64,000 bases of DNA, taken from the NCBI GenBank assembly GCA_016713865.1, contig JADJOG010000047.1, positions 62,001-126,000 on the forward strand, given 5' to 3'. Positions 36,502 to 47,576 of the stretch are shown piece by piece (position 1 is the first letter of the stretch; each line of letters starts with the position of its first letter). Both the position numbers and the translations under genes were made by a program. The stretch is from Flavobacteriales bacterium (lineage in GTDB: Bacteria; Bacteroidota; Bacteroidia; Flavobacteriales_F; PHOS-HE28). A model generated the notes under the pieces. It was given only the letters and a program-made list of their open reading frames with translations. It did no database searches and was not told where the DNA came from.

Positions 36502-38372
36502 ATGAAAGCAATTCAGGAACAAATAGCACTGAGTCGCGATAGTCATCGGCGACGCTCGGCGCTATGGTGGTATCGGAAGCTCATATTCGTGCTCGCCTTT
36601 TCGGGAGTAGGGACATTGGAGATCATTGGTCAGCCAATCGCCCCGCAATTCCTTTCGGCAGCGGCGCTTGATGGCGAGGTATTCCTTCAATGGCACAATG
36701 CGGATGCGGTATCCGATCACCTCATCGAATACCGTGAGTCGGGGAACGCGGTGTGGTCCATATTCGACCACGCGCCTTCTTCCGCGCCCGGCGTCCGGAT
36801 TCCCGGCCTCGCGAATGATATCGAGCATGAGTTCCGGGTTTCGGCTTGGCATGCAGGAGAGTTGAGTTCCCCGGCGATGTTGTCGGGCATCATGCCATCA
36901 AGCCATGCGACGCAGCGCTGGTGCGAGGTTGTGCTTTCCACTGGGCAAAGCCTGGCGATCGGCACGTATTCGTATCCAGTGCTATCGAATGCTCAGCCGA
37001 ACAGCAATGTGGTCCATGCGCCAGGAGGTGGAGCGCTAGTTCCGCTTGTAGAGCCCGCTGCGGGACTGCCATTCCCATCTGGCGAGACAATGAGCAGTGG
37101 CCTCCTGAATACGCTCGGGCATTTTGATCAGTTCGACGGTCACGATAAGATGTTCGCAGTGTGCATCAGTGCGGCAGGTGCAATGCCCTATTCGTCGTTG
37201 ATGCAGGGCACCACGATGTACGACAATCTGATGCGGGACCTTGATAGCACGAAGAAGCGATGCCTTGAATTGGGCCGACCTGCGATCGTCCGCGCGTTGA
37301 CCGTGGTCCATGGTGAAACCGATGAGTATCAAGGCGTGTCGGCGGACCAATACGAGCAACACCTCCTCGAATGGCAGTCTGATGTTCGTGCTGATGTTCT
37401 GGCGAGGACCGGACAAGTTGAAGACATGATCCTCATGACCGACCAGATGAGTTCTTGGATGTCTTTCGGGTCTACCGTGCCGCATACGGCGCTTGGGCAG
37501 TTTCAAGCCATCGGGTCGTCCGGTGGCGCTGTCCAGGTGGTCACACCGAAGTACATCTTCGATTCTGTCGATTGGCTCTCGCATCTAACGAACTACAGCT
37601 CACGCAGGCTCGGCGAGTATTACGCCAAGGCATACCGGTCAGGAGTCGCGAATGGAATCGCATGGCGTCCGGTGATGCCGGAGGCGATCACCATCGATGG
37701 CAGCACGATCATCGCGCGCTTCCATGTGCCTATGCAGCCCTTGGAGCTTGATACGTTCATGGTGTCGAAACGGCCGCACTACGGATTCGAGTATTTCGAT
37801 GATTGTGTCTCAGCAACCATCCAATCTGTCGCTGTTACTGGTCCCGATGAAGTGACGATCTCCCTGACGAACGCTCCGCAATGCAGTAATGCGCGACTGC
37901 GCTATGCGCACACCGGAGTCGTCGGAGCATGGACGGGACGGCATGTGAATGGTGCTATTGGCGGGAATCTGCGCGACAGCGATTCAACACCAGCGTTGTT
38001 CCTGGACGCATTGCCTGATGATTTCGATGTTCAACTGAGGAACTGGTGCATGAGCTTCGATCAACCTGTCTCCTTCGCCGCGTCAAGTGGCCAGCAATCG
38101 ACCAATAAGTCGTTCGAGGCTCATGCCTATCCCAACCCAAGCACTGGAGAGCTGATCGTGCGATGCCCGGATTTCGTGCAGGAGGATGCCGACATCGTTG
38201 TCACCGACATGTTCGGCAGGGTTGTGCTGTCTGAACGCGTTCATTGCAGAGGAAGGGATCTCGGCCTGGCTGATGGATGGACGTGGACCTGACCGGACAG
38301 CCCTCCGGTGTCTATCAGATTGTCCTCACGCAAAGGGCGAAGCATGTGCGAATCCCTGTGGTGCTTGAATGA
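36502..38372 (+). CDS. Secreted SASA/SGNH-type esterase with fibronectin-like domain and T9SS tail; frameshifted
   Basis: About 623 residues after restoring one base. An N-terminal hydrophobic export segment (KLIFVLAFSGVGTLEII) precedes a fibronectin type III domain (about 45-135) and a sialate-O-acetylesterase-like catalytic region. There VLSTGQSLAIG carries the nucleophile Ser, VVHGETDE is the block III analogue and SHLTNYSSRRLGEYYA has the His. The C-terminal T9SS domain (AYPNPSTGELIV) is interrupted near 38275; the frame resumes as MDVDLTGQPSGVYQIVLTQ and stops at 38370-38372. The substrate is unknown. Codon use looks less GC-rich than in neighbours, hinting at transfer. A TATTTTCA box precedes it at 36475-36482. 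Confidence 0.78.
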
Positions 38373-38399
38373 GCCACTGCAACCACCTGCACTGATCTA

Positions 38400-39517
38400 A
38401 TGGATCCAACGTGGAGCCAAACTCGAATGACATCGCTCACGGGTGGCGATGGGAAAGAGCGGCACCGTGTCTTCGGCCTCGACCTCATGCGCGCCATCGC
38501 CATCGTGCTCGTGGTGTTCTGGCATAGCGCCGATGTGCTGGATGCCGCCATGCCGGGCATCGCGCTTCCGCCTTATGTCGATGGCGTGGATCTCTTCTTC
38601 GTGCTCAGCGGATTCCTCATATGAACGCCGTTCCCTGGCACAGGCGCCTGCTCGATTTCTGGCTGCGCCGTTGGCTGCGCACCCTTCCCAATTACTATCT
38701 CTTCCTCGCGGTCAACATCGCGCTGGTGCTCGGCGGCATCGCATCGGGTGTGGTCAATCGCAACACCTGGGCCTATGCGCTTTTCCTGCAGAACCTGTGG
38801 AAGCCGATCGATCTCTTCTTCCCGGAGTCGTGGTCACTGGTGGTGGAGGAGTGGTTCTATCTGCTCTTGCCGTTAATGCTCTTCTGCGCAATGGTGGTCA
38901 CTCGCGCACCATCGCGGCATCTCTTTCCGGCGATAGGTCTGTTGTTCATCGTCGCGCCAATGGCTATGCGCTTCTTCATGGCCGCCGATATCGAATCGCT
39001 CTGGCACATGGAGCATGGTTTGCGCAAGCTGGCGATCACGCGCCTCGATGCCATCGGCTGGGGCGTGCTGGCCGCTTGGCTGCGCGCCTGCTTCCCGGGC
39101 GCCTGGTTCGCAGGGCGCTGGCCACTGCTGACCATCGGGCTAGGTCTGGTGCTGTATTGCGCGCTCGCCTACGGCGCCGATCGTTTGGCCTTCAGCGCAA
39201 CGCACTACTTCACGCTGAATGCGATCGGCGCAACGATGCTCCTGCCCGCGCTTTCGGCATGGAACAATCAGCCGCGATGGGGACGCGCCATCACCTTCAT
39301 CAGCGTGGTGAGTTACGCGCTCTATCTAACGCATCAGCCGGTGCGCTACATCTTCAATCGCTGGTTCGTTGTGGAGCAGGGAACAAGCCTGTTCATGCTC
39401 CTCGTGCTCTACTGGTGCGCGTGCATCGCGATCAGCTGGGTGGTGTGGCGCTACTGGGAATGCCGCTTCATGGCGATGCGCTCCGGCTTCAGCAGGAGGT
39501 TGGCGGCTGGTGTTTGA
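38400..39517 (+). CDS. Acyltransferase 3 family membrane O-acyltransferase; frameshifted
   Basis: About 372 residues after correction, with ten predicted membrane helices. The first part has HRVFGLDLMRAIAIVLVVFWHS with the family's catalytic His, and GVDLFFVLSGFLI. It stops at 38622-38624, and the second part continues from ATG 38621 in another frame with DFWLRRWLRTLPNYYLF. These two motifs are adjacent in intact homologues, so one base is missing (or two are extra) around 38618-38624. Such enzymes O-acetylate cell-surface glycans or lipids; the acceptor is unknown. Confidence 0.85.
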
Positions 39518-39569
39518 AGGTCGGAGGCGGGGTCAACCCTTTATCTGCCTTCGTTAAGGCCTCCAACCA

Positions 39570-40793
39570 TCAACCTTCCAAGTACTCGTCCTTGAAGAGC
39601 AGGTCACTCTCATACGGGTAGCGTGCCACGTGCAGCGCCTTCACTCGCGCGTACAGCAGCTTGCGCAGCGCATCGATGTTCTGCTTGGCAACCGCGCTGA
39701 TGAAGAGGCATTCCTCCGTCGTCATGCGCGCGATCCAGGTCGCTTTCAGCTCTTCGAGCGAGTATTGCTCCACACGCTTGGGTGCTAAATCGTCCGGGTC
39801 GTGATACGCAGGGCGGTAGGCGTCGATCTTGTTGAAGATGACGATGGTAGGCTTATCGCCTGCGCCGATCTCGCTCAATGTCTGCTTCACGGTCTCGTAC
39901 TGCTCCTCGAAGTTGTGGTGGCTGATGTCCACCACGTGCAGCAGCAGATCGGCCTCGCGGGTCTCATCCAAGGTGCTCTTGAAGCTCTCGATCAACTGCG
40001 TGGGCAGCTTGCGGATGAAGCCCACCGTGTCGCTCAGGAGGAAAGGCAGGTTGCCGAGGACGATCTTGCGCACCGTGGTATCGAGCGTCGCGAAGAGCTT
40101 GTTCTCAGCGAACACATCGCTCTTGCTCAACAGGTTCATGAGCGTGCTCTTGCCCACATTGGTGTAGCCCACGAGCGCCACGCGGATCAGCTTGCCGCGA
40201 TTGCCGCGCTGCGTGGCCATCTGCTTGTCGATGTCCTTCAGCTGCCCTTTCAGCAGGGCGATTCGGTCGCGGATCAAACGGCGGTCGGTCTCGATCTCCT
40301 TCTCGCCAGCGCCACCGCGTGTGCCGGTGCCGCCGCGTTGGCGCTCCAAGTGGGTCCACAGTTTAGTGAGGCGCGGCAGCATGTATTCGTATTGCGCCAG
40401 CTCCACCTGCTTCTTGGCGTGTGCGGTGCGTGCCCTTCGGGCGAAGATGTCGAGGATCAAGCGCGGCCGATCGAGGACGGGCTTGGCCAATTCCTTCTCC
40501 AGGTTGCGCTGCTGGGCAGGTGTCAGCTCATCATCGAAGATCACGCAGTCGGCGCCGTGCTCCTCCATCCATTGCTTCACCTCGGCCAGCTTGCCACTGC
40601 CGATGTGGCTGCGGCCATCGGGCTTGTGCATGCGCTGCGTGAAGCGCTTCAATGTGGTGATATCGGCCGTGGTGGCTAGGAACTCGAGCTCGTCGAGGTA
40701 CTCCTTCACTTGATCAGCATCCTGCTCATCGGTGATCAGTCCCACTAGCACGGCCTTCTCGGCCTTGCCTTTCAGCTCCAACGGATCGATCAT
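39570..40793 (-). CDS. hflX: GTPase HflX
   Basis: 407 residues. HflX is a ribosome-associated GTPase that splits stalled or hibernating ribosomes. The N-terminal HflX domain (VLVGLITDEQDADQVKEYLDEL, GSGKLAEVKQWMEE, DDELTPAQQRNLEKEL, DRPRLILDIFARRA) precedes a coiled coil with GGTGTRGGAGEKEIETDRR. The G domain shows VGYTNVGKSTL, DTTVRK, DTVGFI and NKID. It is the last gene of a minus-strand operon: its ATG overlaps the cytochrome stop (ATGA). Confidence 0.96.
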   Translation of the reverse strand: MIDPLELKGKAEKAVLVGLITDEQDADQVKEYLDELEFLATTADITTLKRFTQRMHKPDGRSHIGSGKLAEVKQWMEEHGADCVIFDDELTPAQQRNLEKELAKPVLDRPRLILDIFARRARTAHAKKQVELAQYEYMLPRLTKLWTHLERQRGGTGTRGGAGEKEIETDRRLIRDRIALLKGQLKDIDKQMATQRGNRGKLIRVALVGYTNVGKSTLMNLLSKSDVFAENKLFATLDTTVRKIVLGNLPFLLSDTVGFIRKLPTQLIESFKSTLDETREADLLLHVVDISHHNFEEQYETVKQTLSEIGAGDKPTIVIFNKIDAYRPAYHDPDDLAPKRVEQYSLEELKATWIARMTTEECLFISAVAKQNIDALRKLLYARVKALHVARYPYESDLLFKDEYLEG

Positions 40794-41119
40794 TTCGTCT
40801 TGCCCAGCGTGCGCGTGTAGTCCACCACCGCTTCGATCTCCTTCGCGGTGAGCACATTCTTGTACGGCATCATCTTGCCCTTGCCGTTGGTCACCTGCGC
40901 GATCATCTCGGCGCGCGTGATCGTTGAGGCGGCGAGGTCCTTCGCCCCGTTGAATCCGAGCTTGCCATCGGAGCCATGGCAGAGCTCGCAGTGCATCTTG
41001 AACAATTGCTGGCCCTTCGGCGATGCATCATCGACTATCCCGGCTTCAGCAGCATCAGAGCCGCCGCATGCGATCAGCAGCAGCATCCCGAGCAGGACCG
41101 TATGCGGTGCTTTCATCAT
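40790..41119 (-). CDS. Small c-type cytochrome (lipoprotein-like)
   Basis: 109 residues. The N-terminal signal with a lipobox-like stretch (LLGMLLLIACGGSDA) suggests a lipid-anchored periplasmic protein. One heme-binding motif CELCHG is present, with axial Met candidates in GKMMPYKN. The fold is the cytochrome c/CBB3-subunit-III type, so it probably carries electrons in a respiratory chain. It starts within the stop of the upstream membrane protein (ATGATG) and overlaps hflX downstream, so all three genes are coupled. Confidence 0.88.
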   Translation of the reverse strand: MMKAPHTVLLGMLLLIACGGSDAAEAGIVDDASPKGQQLFKMHCELCHGSDGKLGFNGAKDLAASTITRAEMIAQVTNGKGKMMPYKNVLTAKEIEAVVDYTRTLGKTK

Positions 41120-41556
41120 AGCCATCCCAGTCCATGTCCGATCTCGCGGAACGGCCATGGCACCGCCCAAAGCATGAGCACCAGTCCGATGCCATAGAAC
41201 GCCGCGATGTGCCGTTGCTTGACCGGCTCGCTCTGAGCGCGCTTGCTCAGCATGCGCCCGATAGTGATCAGCGCGATCGCCAGGATCATGGTGCCGATGT
41301 GCTCGAATTTCCAGAAGCGCCCGGTAGCACCGGTCATTTTGCTGATGGAGCTGAAGTTCTGCAGGTAGATGATGATGCCGATGACGAACTGCACATGGCA
41401 TAGCACCATGGCAACGATGGTGATCATCCGCTCGCCGGTGAGGATGGGCCTGTTCAAGAGCCAGCCGCGCAGGTTGAGCAGGAATGCGAATAGCACAGCG
41501 AGCAGGACGGCATAGCGCAACAGGCTGTGCAGGAAAGAGAGGAAGCTGAAGTCCAT
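41116..41556 (-). CDS. Four-helix membrane protein upstream of cytochrome c
   Basis: 146 residues with four membrane helices (LLRYAVLLAVLFAFLLNLRGWLL, MITIVAMVLCHVQFVIGIIIYL, FEHIGTMILAIALITIGRM, HIAAFYGIGLVLMLWAVPW). The spaced His residues in CHVQFV, FEHIG and RHIAAFYG suggest a possible heme-b or quinone site, as in small cytochrome-b-like proteins of Bacteroidota. Context with a cytochrome c supports an electron-transfer role, but this is inference. A TAATTTCG box (41577-41584, minus) lies 20 nt before the ATG. Confidence 0.75.
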   Translation of the reverse strand: MDFSFLSFLHSLLRYAVLLAVLFAFLLNLRGWLLNRPILTGERMITIVAMVLCHVQFVIGIIIYLQNFSSISKMTGATGRFWKFEHIGTMILAIALITIGRMLSKRAQSEPVKQRHIAAFYGIGLVLMLWAVPWPFREIGHGLGWL

Positions 41557-41633
41557 GGGTGCTGGGGAAGCGGGGCCGAAATTAGGGGCAGCGGACCGCG
41601 CGAGTGATGCGTTCCGATGGACGCGTGAAAGCT

Positions 41634-43045
41634 TCAGGCGTAGGCCACGCTGAGCGCGAGGAAGGCCATGCCGGCCAGCGTGAGCGCAAGCATGAGCTTC
41701 CAGATCCACTTCAGCCAAAGGTTGAACGGGATGCCGGCGATCTCCAGGATGCCCATGGTGACACCGCTTGTGGGAATGATGAAGTTGCACAGGCCATCGC
41801 CGAGCTGATAGGCGATCACAGCGGATTGACGCGGGATATGAAGCAGGTCGGCCAAGGGGGTCATCACCGGCATGGTCAGCGCCGCTTGTCCGCTGCCGCT
41901 GGGTACGAAGAAGTTGATGGCGAACTGCACGAAGAACATGAGCTGCGCGGAAACGGCCGCCGGCAATCCGCTGATCGCGCTGCTGAGCCCATGCAGCACG
42001 GTATCCACCACTTGTCCTTCCTGCATCACGATGAGCACGCTGCGGCTGAGGCCGATGAGGATGGCCGCGCCCACCATATCGCGCGCTCCGGAAACGAACG
42101 ACTTGGCCGCCTTCTCCGCGCCGATGCCGCCGATCATGGCCGCGAGCATGCCCATGCCGAGGAACAGGCCAGCGATCTCCTCGATGTACCAGTCGAACCG
42201 GTTCACGCCAATGATCAGCGTGACGATCGTGAGGGCGAAGAGCAGCAGCACCGCGATGCGCCTGCCGGTTAGCGGCCTTTCCCGAGGCCGCCCACATCGG
42301 CTCCGGCATCGCCGTGCCCATGCAGGATGCTGGCTTTCGGGTCGCGCTCTATACGGGCGGCATAACGCATCACGAAGATGATCGCGATGCCCGTTAGCAC
42401 GGCCCACATGACCATGCGGAACTCCCAGCCGCTGAATAGCGGGAGCTCGCTCAGGCCCTGCGCGATGCCTACCGTGAATGGATTGAAGGCAGCGCCTGCG
42501 AAGCCGACACCAGAACCGAGAAAAGGAATGGCCACCCCCACAACGGCATCCCAGCCGAGGCTTCTCGCAAGCGGGATCGTGATCATGAGGAACACAAGAA
42601 CCTCTTCGGCCATGCCGAACGTGTTGCCCCCGATGCTGAAGGCCAGCATGAGCGCCGGGATCACCAGTTTCTTGCGGCCCGGATGCTCGCGCGCTGAGCG
42701 CAGCACACGGTAAAGCGCCGCGTCGATCGCGCCAGTGGCATTCAGTACCGCGAAAGCGCCGCCGATCAGCAGCACGAAAGCGATGATCATGGCCGCTTGG
42801 TGATCGGTGAAGCCTTTCACCGGTGCCGTGAAGAAGCCCCACCAGGGCACGGGTGTCGCATCAACAGCGTGATATGTTCCCGGCACCACCGCCGTGCGCG
42901 TGCCAGCCTCGGTCTGCACTTCGACCCGTTCGAACGCGCCTGATGGCACCAGCCACGTGCAGGCGACGGCGAAGGCCAGCACAGCAGCGATGATCAATAA
43001 CGCATCAGGCGCCTTGCGCGCTTTGCTCGATGGCTTCTGTGTCAT
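41634..43045 (-). CDS. YfcC/DcuC-type ion transporter family permease; frameshifted
   Basis: About 470 residues after restoring one base, with about twelve membrane helices. The first part (from 43045) has KAPDALLIIAAVLAFAVACTWLVPSGAFE and the conserved NTFGMAEEVLVFLMITIPLARSLGWD and GVGFAGAAFNPFTVGIAQ. It ends in GGLGKGR because a base is missing near 42274; the second part continues PLTGRRIAVLLLFALTIVTL and FFVPSGSGQAALTMPVMTPLADLL. The family is annotated as a putative basic amino acid antiporter or C4-dicarboxylate carrier; the substrate is not established. A TACTTTGC box lies 5 nt before the ATG. Confidence 0.88.
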
Positions 43046-43050
43046 GCGGC

Positions 43051-43107
43051 GCAAAGTAGGCCGCAGCGAAGAATGGGATGGCTGCACGATATGAGCCGCT
43101 ACATTCG
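43051..43107. promoter_or_regulatory. Divergent promoter pair (YfcC-type / amidohydrolase)
   Basis: Minus-strand TACTTTGC (43051-43058) and plus-strand TACATTCG (43100-43107). The latter lies downstream of ATG 43091, so translation of the amidohydrolase should begin at ATG 43118, 10 nt after the box and at its signal peptide. Confidence 0.6.
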
Positions 43108-43117
43108 CCCGGCCCGC

Positions 43118-46100
43118 ATGCGCATCATTCTTCTTTCATTCATTCTCTCGCCGCTGATCGCTGCCGCGCAGAGCACCCCGCCGCCATCGCACGTACGCGA
43201 TGCTGCGCCTTCGATCATCGCATTCACCAACGCAACGCTCCACACCGATGCGCGCACGGTGATCAAGAAGGCCACCTTGCTGATCCGCGATGGCGAAGTG
43301 GTGGCTGCTGGCGATAAGGTGAGCGTTCCTGCGAGTGCCGTGGTGCGCGACCTCAACGGGCTGCACATCTGGCCCGCGCTTATTGAGCCGTACAGCGATC
43401 TGGGATTGCCTTCGAGCACGCCCGAGGAACGCAAGGCCGAGAACAAGGCCGCGCGCCATTGGAACGCTGCGCTCCGCGCCGATGCCAGCGCGCACGAACT
43501 GTACAAGGCCGATGCAGAGAAGGCATCGAAGCTGCGCGAGCAAGGCTTCGCACTGGCCATCGCTCACCGCATGGATGGCATCGCGCGCGGCACATCGGCA
43601 GCCATTGCGCTGAATGATGAGCCGCCCGTGAAGAGCGTCGTGCAGCCGGATGCCGCCGCGCATTTCAGCTTCCGTAAAGGCAGCTCGCAAGACAATTACC
43701 CAAGCTCCCTCATGGGCAGCATCGCCTTGCTGCGGCAAGCCATGCACGATGCGCGTTGGTACGCTTCGCTTCCGCAGAAGAAAGAGACCGATGCCGTGCT
43801 GAACGCGCTCAGCATTCAGATGGCAGGTCGCATGGTGTGCGAAGCCAGCGACCGCAACGATGTGCTGCGCTGGTCGAAACTGCTGCGCGAGTTCCAGGTC
43901 ACCGGCATCGTGAAGAGCGGTGGCGATGAATACGCGCGCTTGGCGGAGATCAAGGCGGCTGGCATGCCGCTTATCGTCCCTCTCGCGCGGCCCGAGGCTT
44001 TTGATGTGGAGGACCCTTACGACGCCTTGGAGGTGAGCTACGCGCGCCTGAAGCATTGGGAGCTGGCCATGCGCAACGCTTACCTGCTCGACAGCGCGGG
44101 CGTCGCGTTCGCGCTCACCACGCACGGCCGCAAGGAGCTGAAGGATGTGTGGAAGGACCTGCGCAAGCTGGCGGCCAGCGGGCTCGACAGCGCGAAGGCG
44201 ATCGAGAAATTGACTTTAGAACCTGCGCGTCTCTTCGGAATGGAGGATCGATATGGAGCACTTCGGCCCGGCATGCGCGCAAGCTTCATCATCACATCTC
44301 AGCACCTGCTCCACGAGAAGAACACGATCCATGAGACCTGGGTGGAGGGCAAGCGTTTCGTGATCGACGATTCTGACAAGTTGCGTCTTGCGGGCAATTA
44401 CAACCTCAACCTGCCTGAATCGATCTGGTTGCTGGAAGTGAGCGGCGAGCCTGGCAAGCACGAAGCGAGCGTGCGTCGTCCGGATGAAGCGGACAGCCTG
44501 AAGGTGAAGGCGCGCATGGAACTCACGGGCACAGTGGTGAGCCTCAGCTTCGCTCCGAAGGGCAAGGCCGATGAGATCATCCGTCTGAATGGCAGCATAC
44601 ATGGCGGTGGTGGCGTGTGGGATGGACAGGGGCAGAGGCCGGGCGGCGCATGGTTCGCGTGGAGTGCGGTGCGGAAGGCGGAAGGTGCCAAAGCGACGCC
44701 GAACAAGGAGCAGCATGATCGCGTCGCTCCACTCGCGAAGACGGACTCGATAACAGCAAAGACTCAATCGTTCGGTGCGATCACCTATCCGCTTGTGGGT
44801 TATGGCTGGAAGGAGGCCCCGAAGGCCGAGACCATCGTGATCCGCAACGCAACGGTGTGGACGAACACCTCGAAGGGCATCTTGCGCAACGCCGATGTGC
44901 TGATCCATGAAGGCAAGGTGAAGGCGGTGGGCGAGAAGCTCGATGCGCTCGCGCTCTTCCTCGGAAAGAACAAGCCCAGCTGTGACCGAAGTGGACGGCA
45001 TGGGCAAGCACCTCACCTGCGGCATCGTCGATGAGCATTCGCACATCGCGATCTCGCGCGGCGTGAACGAAGGCTCGCATCACATCTCCAGCGAGGTGCG
45101 CATCGGCGACGTCGTGAATCCTGATGATGTGAACCTGTACCGCAACCTCGCGGGCGGCGTTACAACCGTGCAGCAATTGCATGGCAGCGCCAACGTGATG
45201 GGCGGCCAGAGCGCGGTGATCAAATTGCGCTGGGGCCACAGCGCTGATAGCCTCTTGCTGAAGGGCGCGCGGCCGCATCAAGTTCGCGCTGGGCGAGAAC
45301 GTGAAGCAGAGCAATTGGGGGCCGAGCTCGCGCTTCCCGCAAACGCGTATGGGCGTGGAGCAGGCCTTCTACGACGCCTTCCATCAAGCGCGCGGTTATC
45401 AGCAGGAGCTTGATCGCTGGAACGCCATGAAGCCGAAGGACCGCACCGGCAAAGCCGCGCCGCGCCGCGACCTGCGCATGGAGGCGCTGGCGGAGATCTT
45501 GAGCGGCGAGCGCGACATCAGCTGCCACAGCTATGTGCAGAGTGAGATCGCGATGCTCATGCATGTGGCCGACAGCATGCGCTTCAAAGTGAACACCTTC
45601 ACGCACATCCTCGAAGGCTACAAGGTGGCGCAGGCCATGAAGAAGCACGGCGCCAGCGGCAGCACCTTCAGCGATTGGTGGGCCTACAAGTTCGAGGTGA
45701 ACGATGCCATCCCGTACAACGCCGCGCTTATGCACCGCAACGGCGTACACACCGGCATCAACAGCGACGATGCGGAGATGAGCCGTCGCCTGAACCAGGA
45801 AGCCGCGAAGGCCGTGAAGTACGGTGGCGTGAGCGCCGAAGAAGCATGGAAGATGGTGACACTGAACCCCGCGCGCATGCTGGGCCTCGATCATCGCATC
45901 GGCAGCGTGCAGTCGGGGATGGATGCAGACCTCGTGCTCTGGAGCGCTGATCCCATGAGCATCGACGCGCGCGCACTGACCACTTGGGTGGATGGCGCGC
46001 TACTACGACGAAGCGAAGGACCGCGAGCAGCGCGCATGGATCGCTGCCGAGCGCGATCGGATCATCCGCGCCATGATGCAGGCCAAGGCCGATGGCGCAC

Positions 46101-46198
46101 CCGCGCGCAAGCCGGGCCGCGAACGCCCGCGCCTCTGGTGCTGCGAGGATCTGGGAGAAGATGAATTCCTGCACGATGGAGATCACACCCATGAATAG
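43118..46198 (+). CDS. Large secreted amidohydrolase with tandem domains; three frameshifts
   Basis: About 1025 residues after correction. A signal peptide (MRIILLSFILSPLIAAAQ) precedes a first amidohydrolase-like half lacking the His-x-His metal motif (IAFTNATLHTDARTVIKKATLLIRDGEV, LHIWPALIEPYSDLGL). The second half has complete features: TIVIRNATVWTN, GIVDEHSHIA with the metal His pair, GGVTTVQQLHGSANVMGG, CHSYVQSEI, THILEGYKVA and NSDDAEMSRRLN. One extra base each near 44969, 45275 and 45997 breaks the frame; pieces are 43118-45034, 44943-45413, 45301-46164 and 45992-46198. Such proteins are exported imidazolonepropionase-like hydrolases of unknown substrate. The end overlaps the next gene by 8 nt. 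Confidence 0.85.
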
Positions 46199-47576
46199 CG
46201 CACTGCCTTCGCCACAACGCACCGGCACCATCGACCCTCCGGGTCGACACAGGATACGCTCCGCCCAGCCGCGCTTTGCATTGCTCTTTTTGCTGATGAT
46301 CTGCTTCGGCGCTTCAACCCACGCCCAAATCCCCACACCCGCGCCACCGCAATCCAAGAGCATCCTCATCACCGGCGGCACTGTGCATGTGGGCGATGGC
46401 AAGGTGATCGACGAGGGCGCTGTGGGCTTCCGCGAGGGTCGCATCGATTACGTGGGCTACAACTACGGCGTGAAAGCCGCCTACGACACCGTGATCGACG
46501 TGAAGGGCCAGCAGGTGTATCCCGGCTTCATCGTGCCCGATTCGCCCTTGGGCCTTCTTGAGATCGAACAGGCCCGCGCCACGGTGGACATGCGCGATGT
46601 GGGCCAATACGAGCCGGAGCTGCGCAGCATCAGCGCGTACAAGAGCGATTCGCGCGTTACGCCCACCATCCGCGCCAACGGCGTGCTGCTGGCGCAAGTG
46701 GCGCCTCGCGGACTCACCATAGCGGGCACCAGCAGCGTGGTGCAGCTCGATGCCTGGGACAACTACAGCGCCATCGTAAAGGCCGACGACGGCGTATTCA
46801 TGAGCTGGCCAGCGGCGTATCAGCGTCAGGGCTGGTGGGCCGAGCCGGGCGAGACCGACAGCGAGAAGAAGGATGAGCGCGCGAAGAAGCTCGAGGAGAT
46901 GCGCGCCTTCTTCCGGAAGGCGAAGGCGTATGCCGCTGAAGCGAAGCCCGCGACGATCGATGTGCGCTTTGAAGCGATGCGCGGATTGTTCACCGGAAGC
47001 AAGGCGCTCTATGTACGTGCCGATGCCGCGCGCGAGATCACCGAGGCCGTGCAGTTCGCGAAGGCCGAAGGCGTGAAGCGCACGGTTATCGTGGGCGGCT
47101 ACGATGCGTGGCGCGTGGCCGACCTGCTGCGCGACAACAAGGTGGATGTGATCCTGCGCCGCACGCACAGCCTGCCGATGCGTCCGGAGGATGATGTTGA
47201 TCTGCCGTACAAACTGCCCGCGTTGCTGAAGGAGCGCGGCATCCGCTTCTGCCTGAGCTACACCGGCGATCACGAGCATGCCGGTGCGCGCAACCTGCCC
47301 TTCACCGCTGGCACCGCACGTGCTTATGGCCTCTCAGCGGAGGATGCGCTGCGTGCCATCACCCTCGATGCCGCCGCCATCCTTGGAATCGATCATCGCT
47401 GCGGCAGCCTCGCCGTGGGCAAGGACGCCACACTCATCGTCTCGCAAGGGGATGCCCTCGACATGCGCGGCAACGATGTGCGCTGGGCCTTCATCCAGGG
47501 CCGCCGCATCGTGCTCGATGACCACCAGAAGCAGTTGTTCCGGCAGTATGAGGGGAGGTTGAAGGAAGGTCAGTAG
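46191..47576 (+). CDS. Secreted amidohydrolase-family protein
   Basis: 461 residues. An export segment (FALLFLLMICFGASTHAQ) lies after a ~25-residue basic N-terminus. The amidohydrolase fold follows with SILITGGTVHVGDGKVI, VYPGFIVPDSPLGLLEIE (where active enzymes have His-x-His), FCLSYTGDHEHAGARNLPF and GSLAVGKDATLIVSQGD. The HxH position reads PDSPLG, so the usual metal site is absent; it may be a partner subunit of the preceding amidohydrolase. ATG 46191 overlaps the upstream stop, which supports coupling. The gene ends 7 nt inside the convergent trpS. Confidence 0.85.
   Translation: MNSALPSPQRTGTIDPPGRHRIRSAQPRFALLFLLMICFGASTHAQIPTPAPPQSKSILITGGTVHVGDGKVIDEGAVGFREGRIDYVGYNYGVKAAYDTVIDVKGQQVYPGFIVPDSPLGLLEIEQARATVDMRDVGQYEPELRSISAYKSDSRVTPTIRANGVLLAQVAPRGLTIAGTSSVVQLDAWDNYSAIVKADDGVFMSWPAAYQRQGWWAEPGETDSEKKDERAKKLEEMRAFFRKAKAYAAEAKPATIDVRFEAMRGLFTGSKALYVRADAAREITEAVQFAKAEGVKRTVIVGGYDAWRVADLLRDNKVDVILRRTHSLPMRPEDDVDLPYKLPALLKERGIRFCLSYTGDHEHAGARNLPFTAGTARAYGLSAEDALRAITLDAAAILGIDHRCGSLAVGKDATLIVSQGDALDMRGNDVRWAFIQGRRIVLDDHQKQLFRQYEGRLKEGQ

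Noticed and set aside
39518..39569. Terminator between the acyltransferase and hflX genes
   Set aside because: GGAGGC/GCCTCC are too far apart and no T-run follows; possibly part of an intergenic repeat instead.
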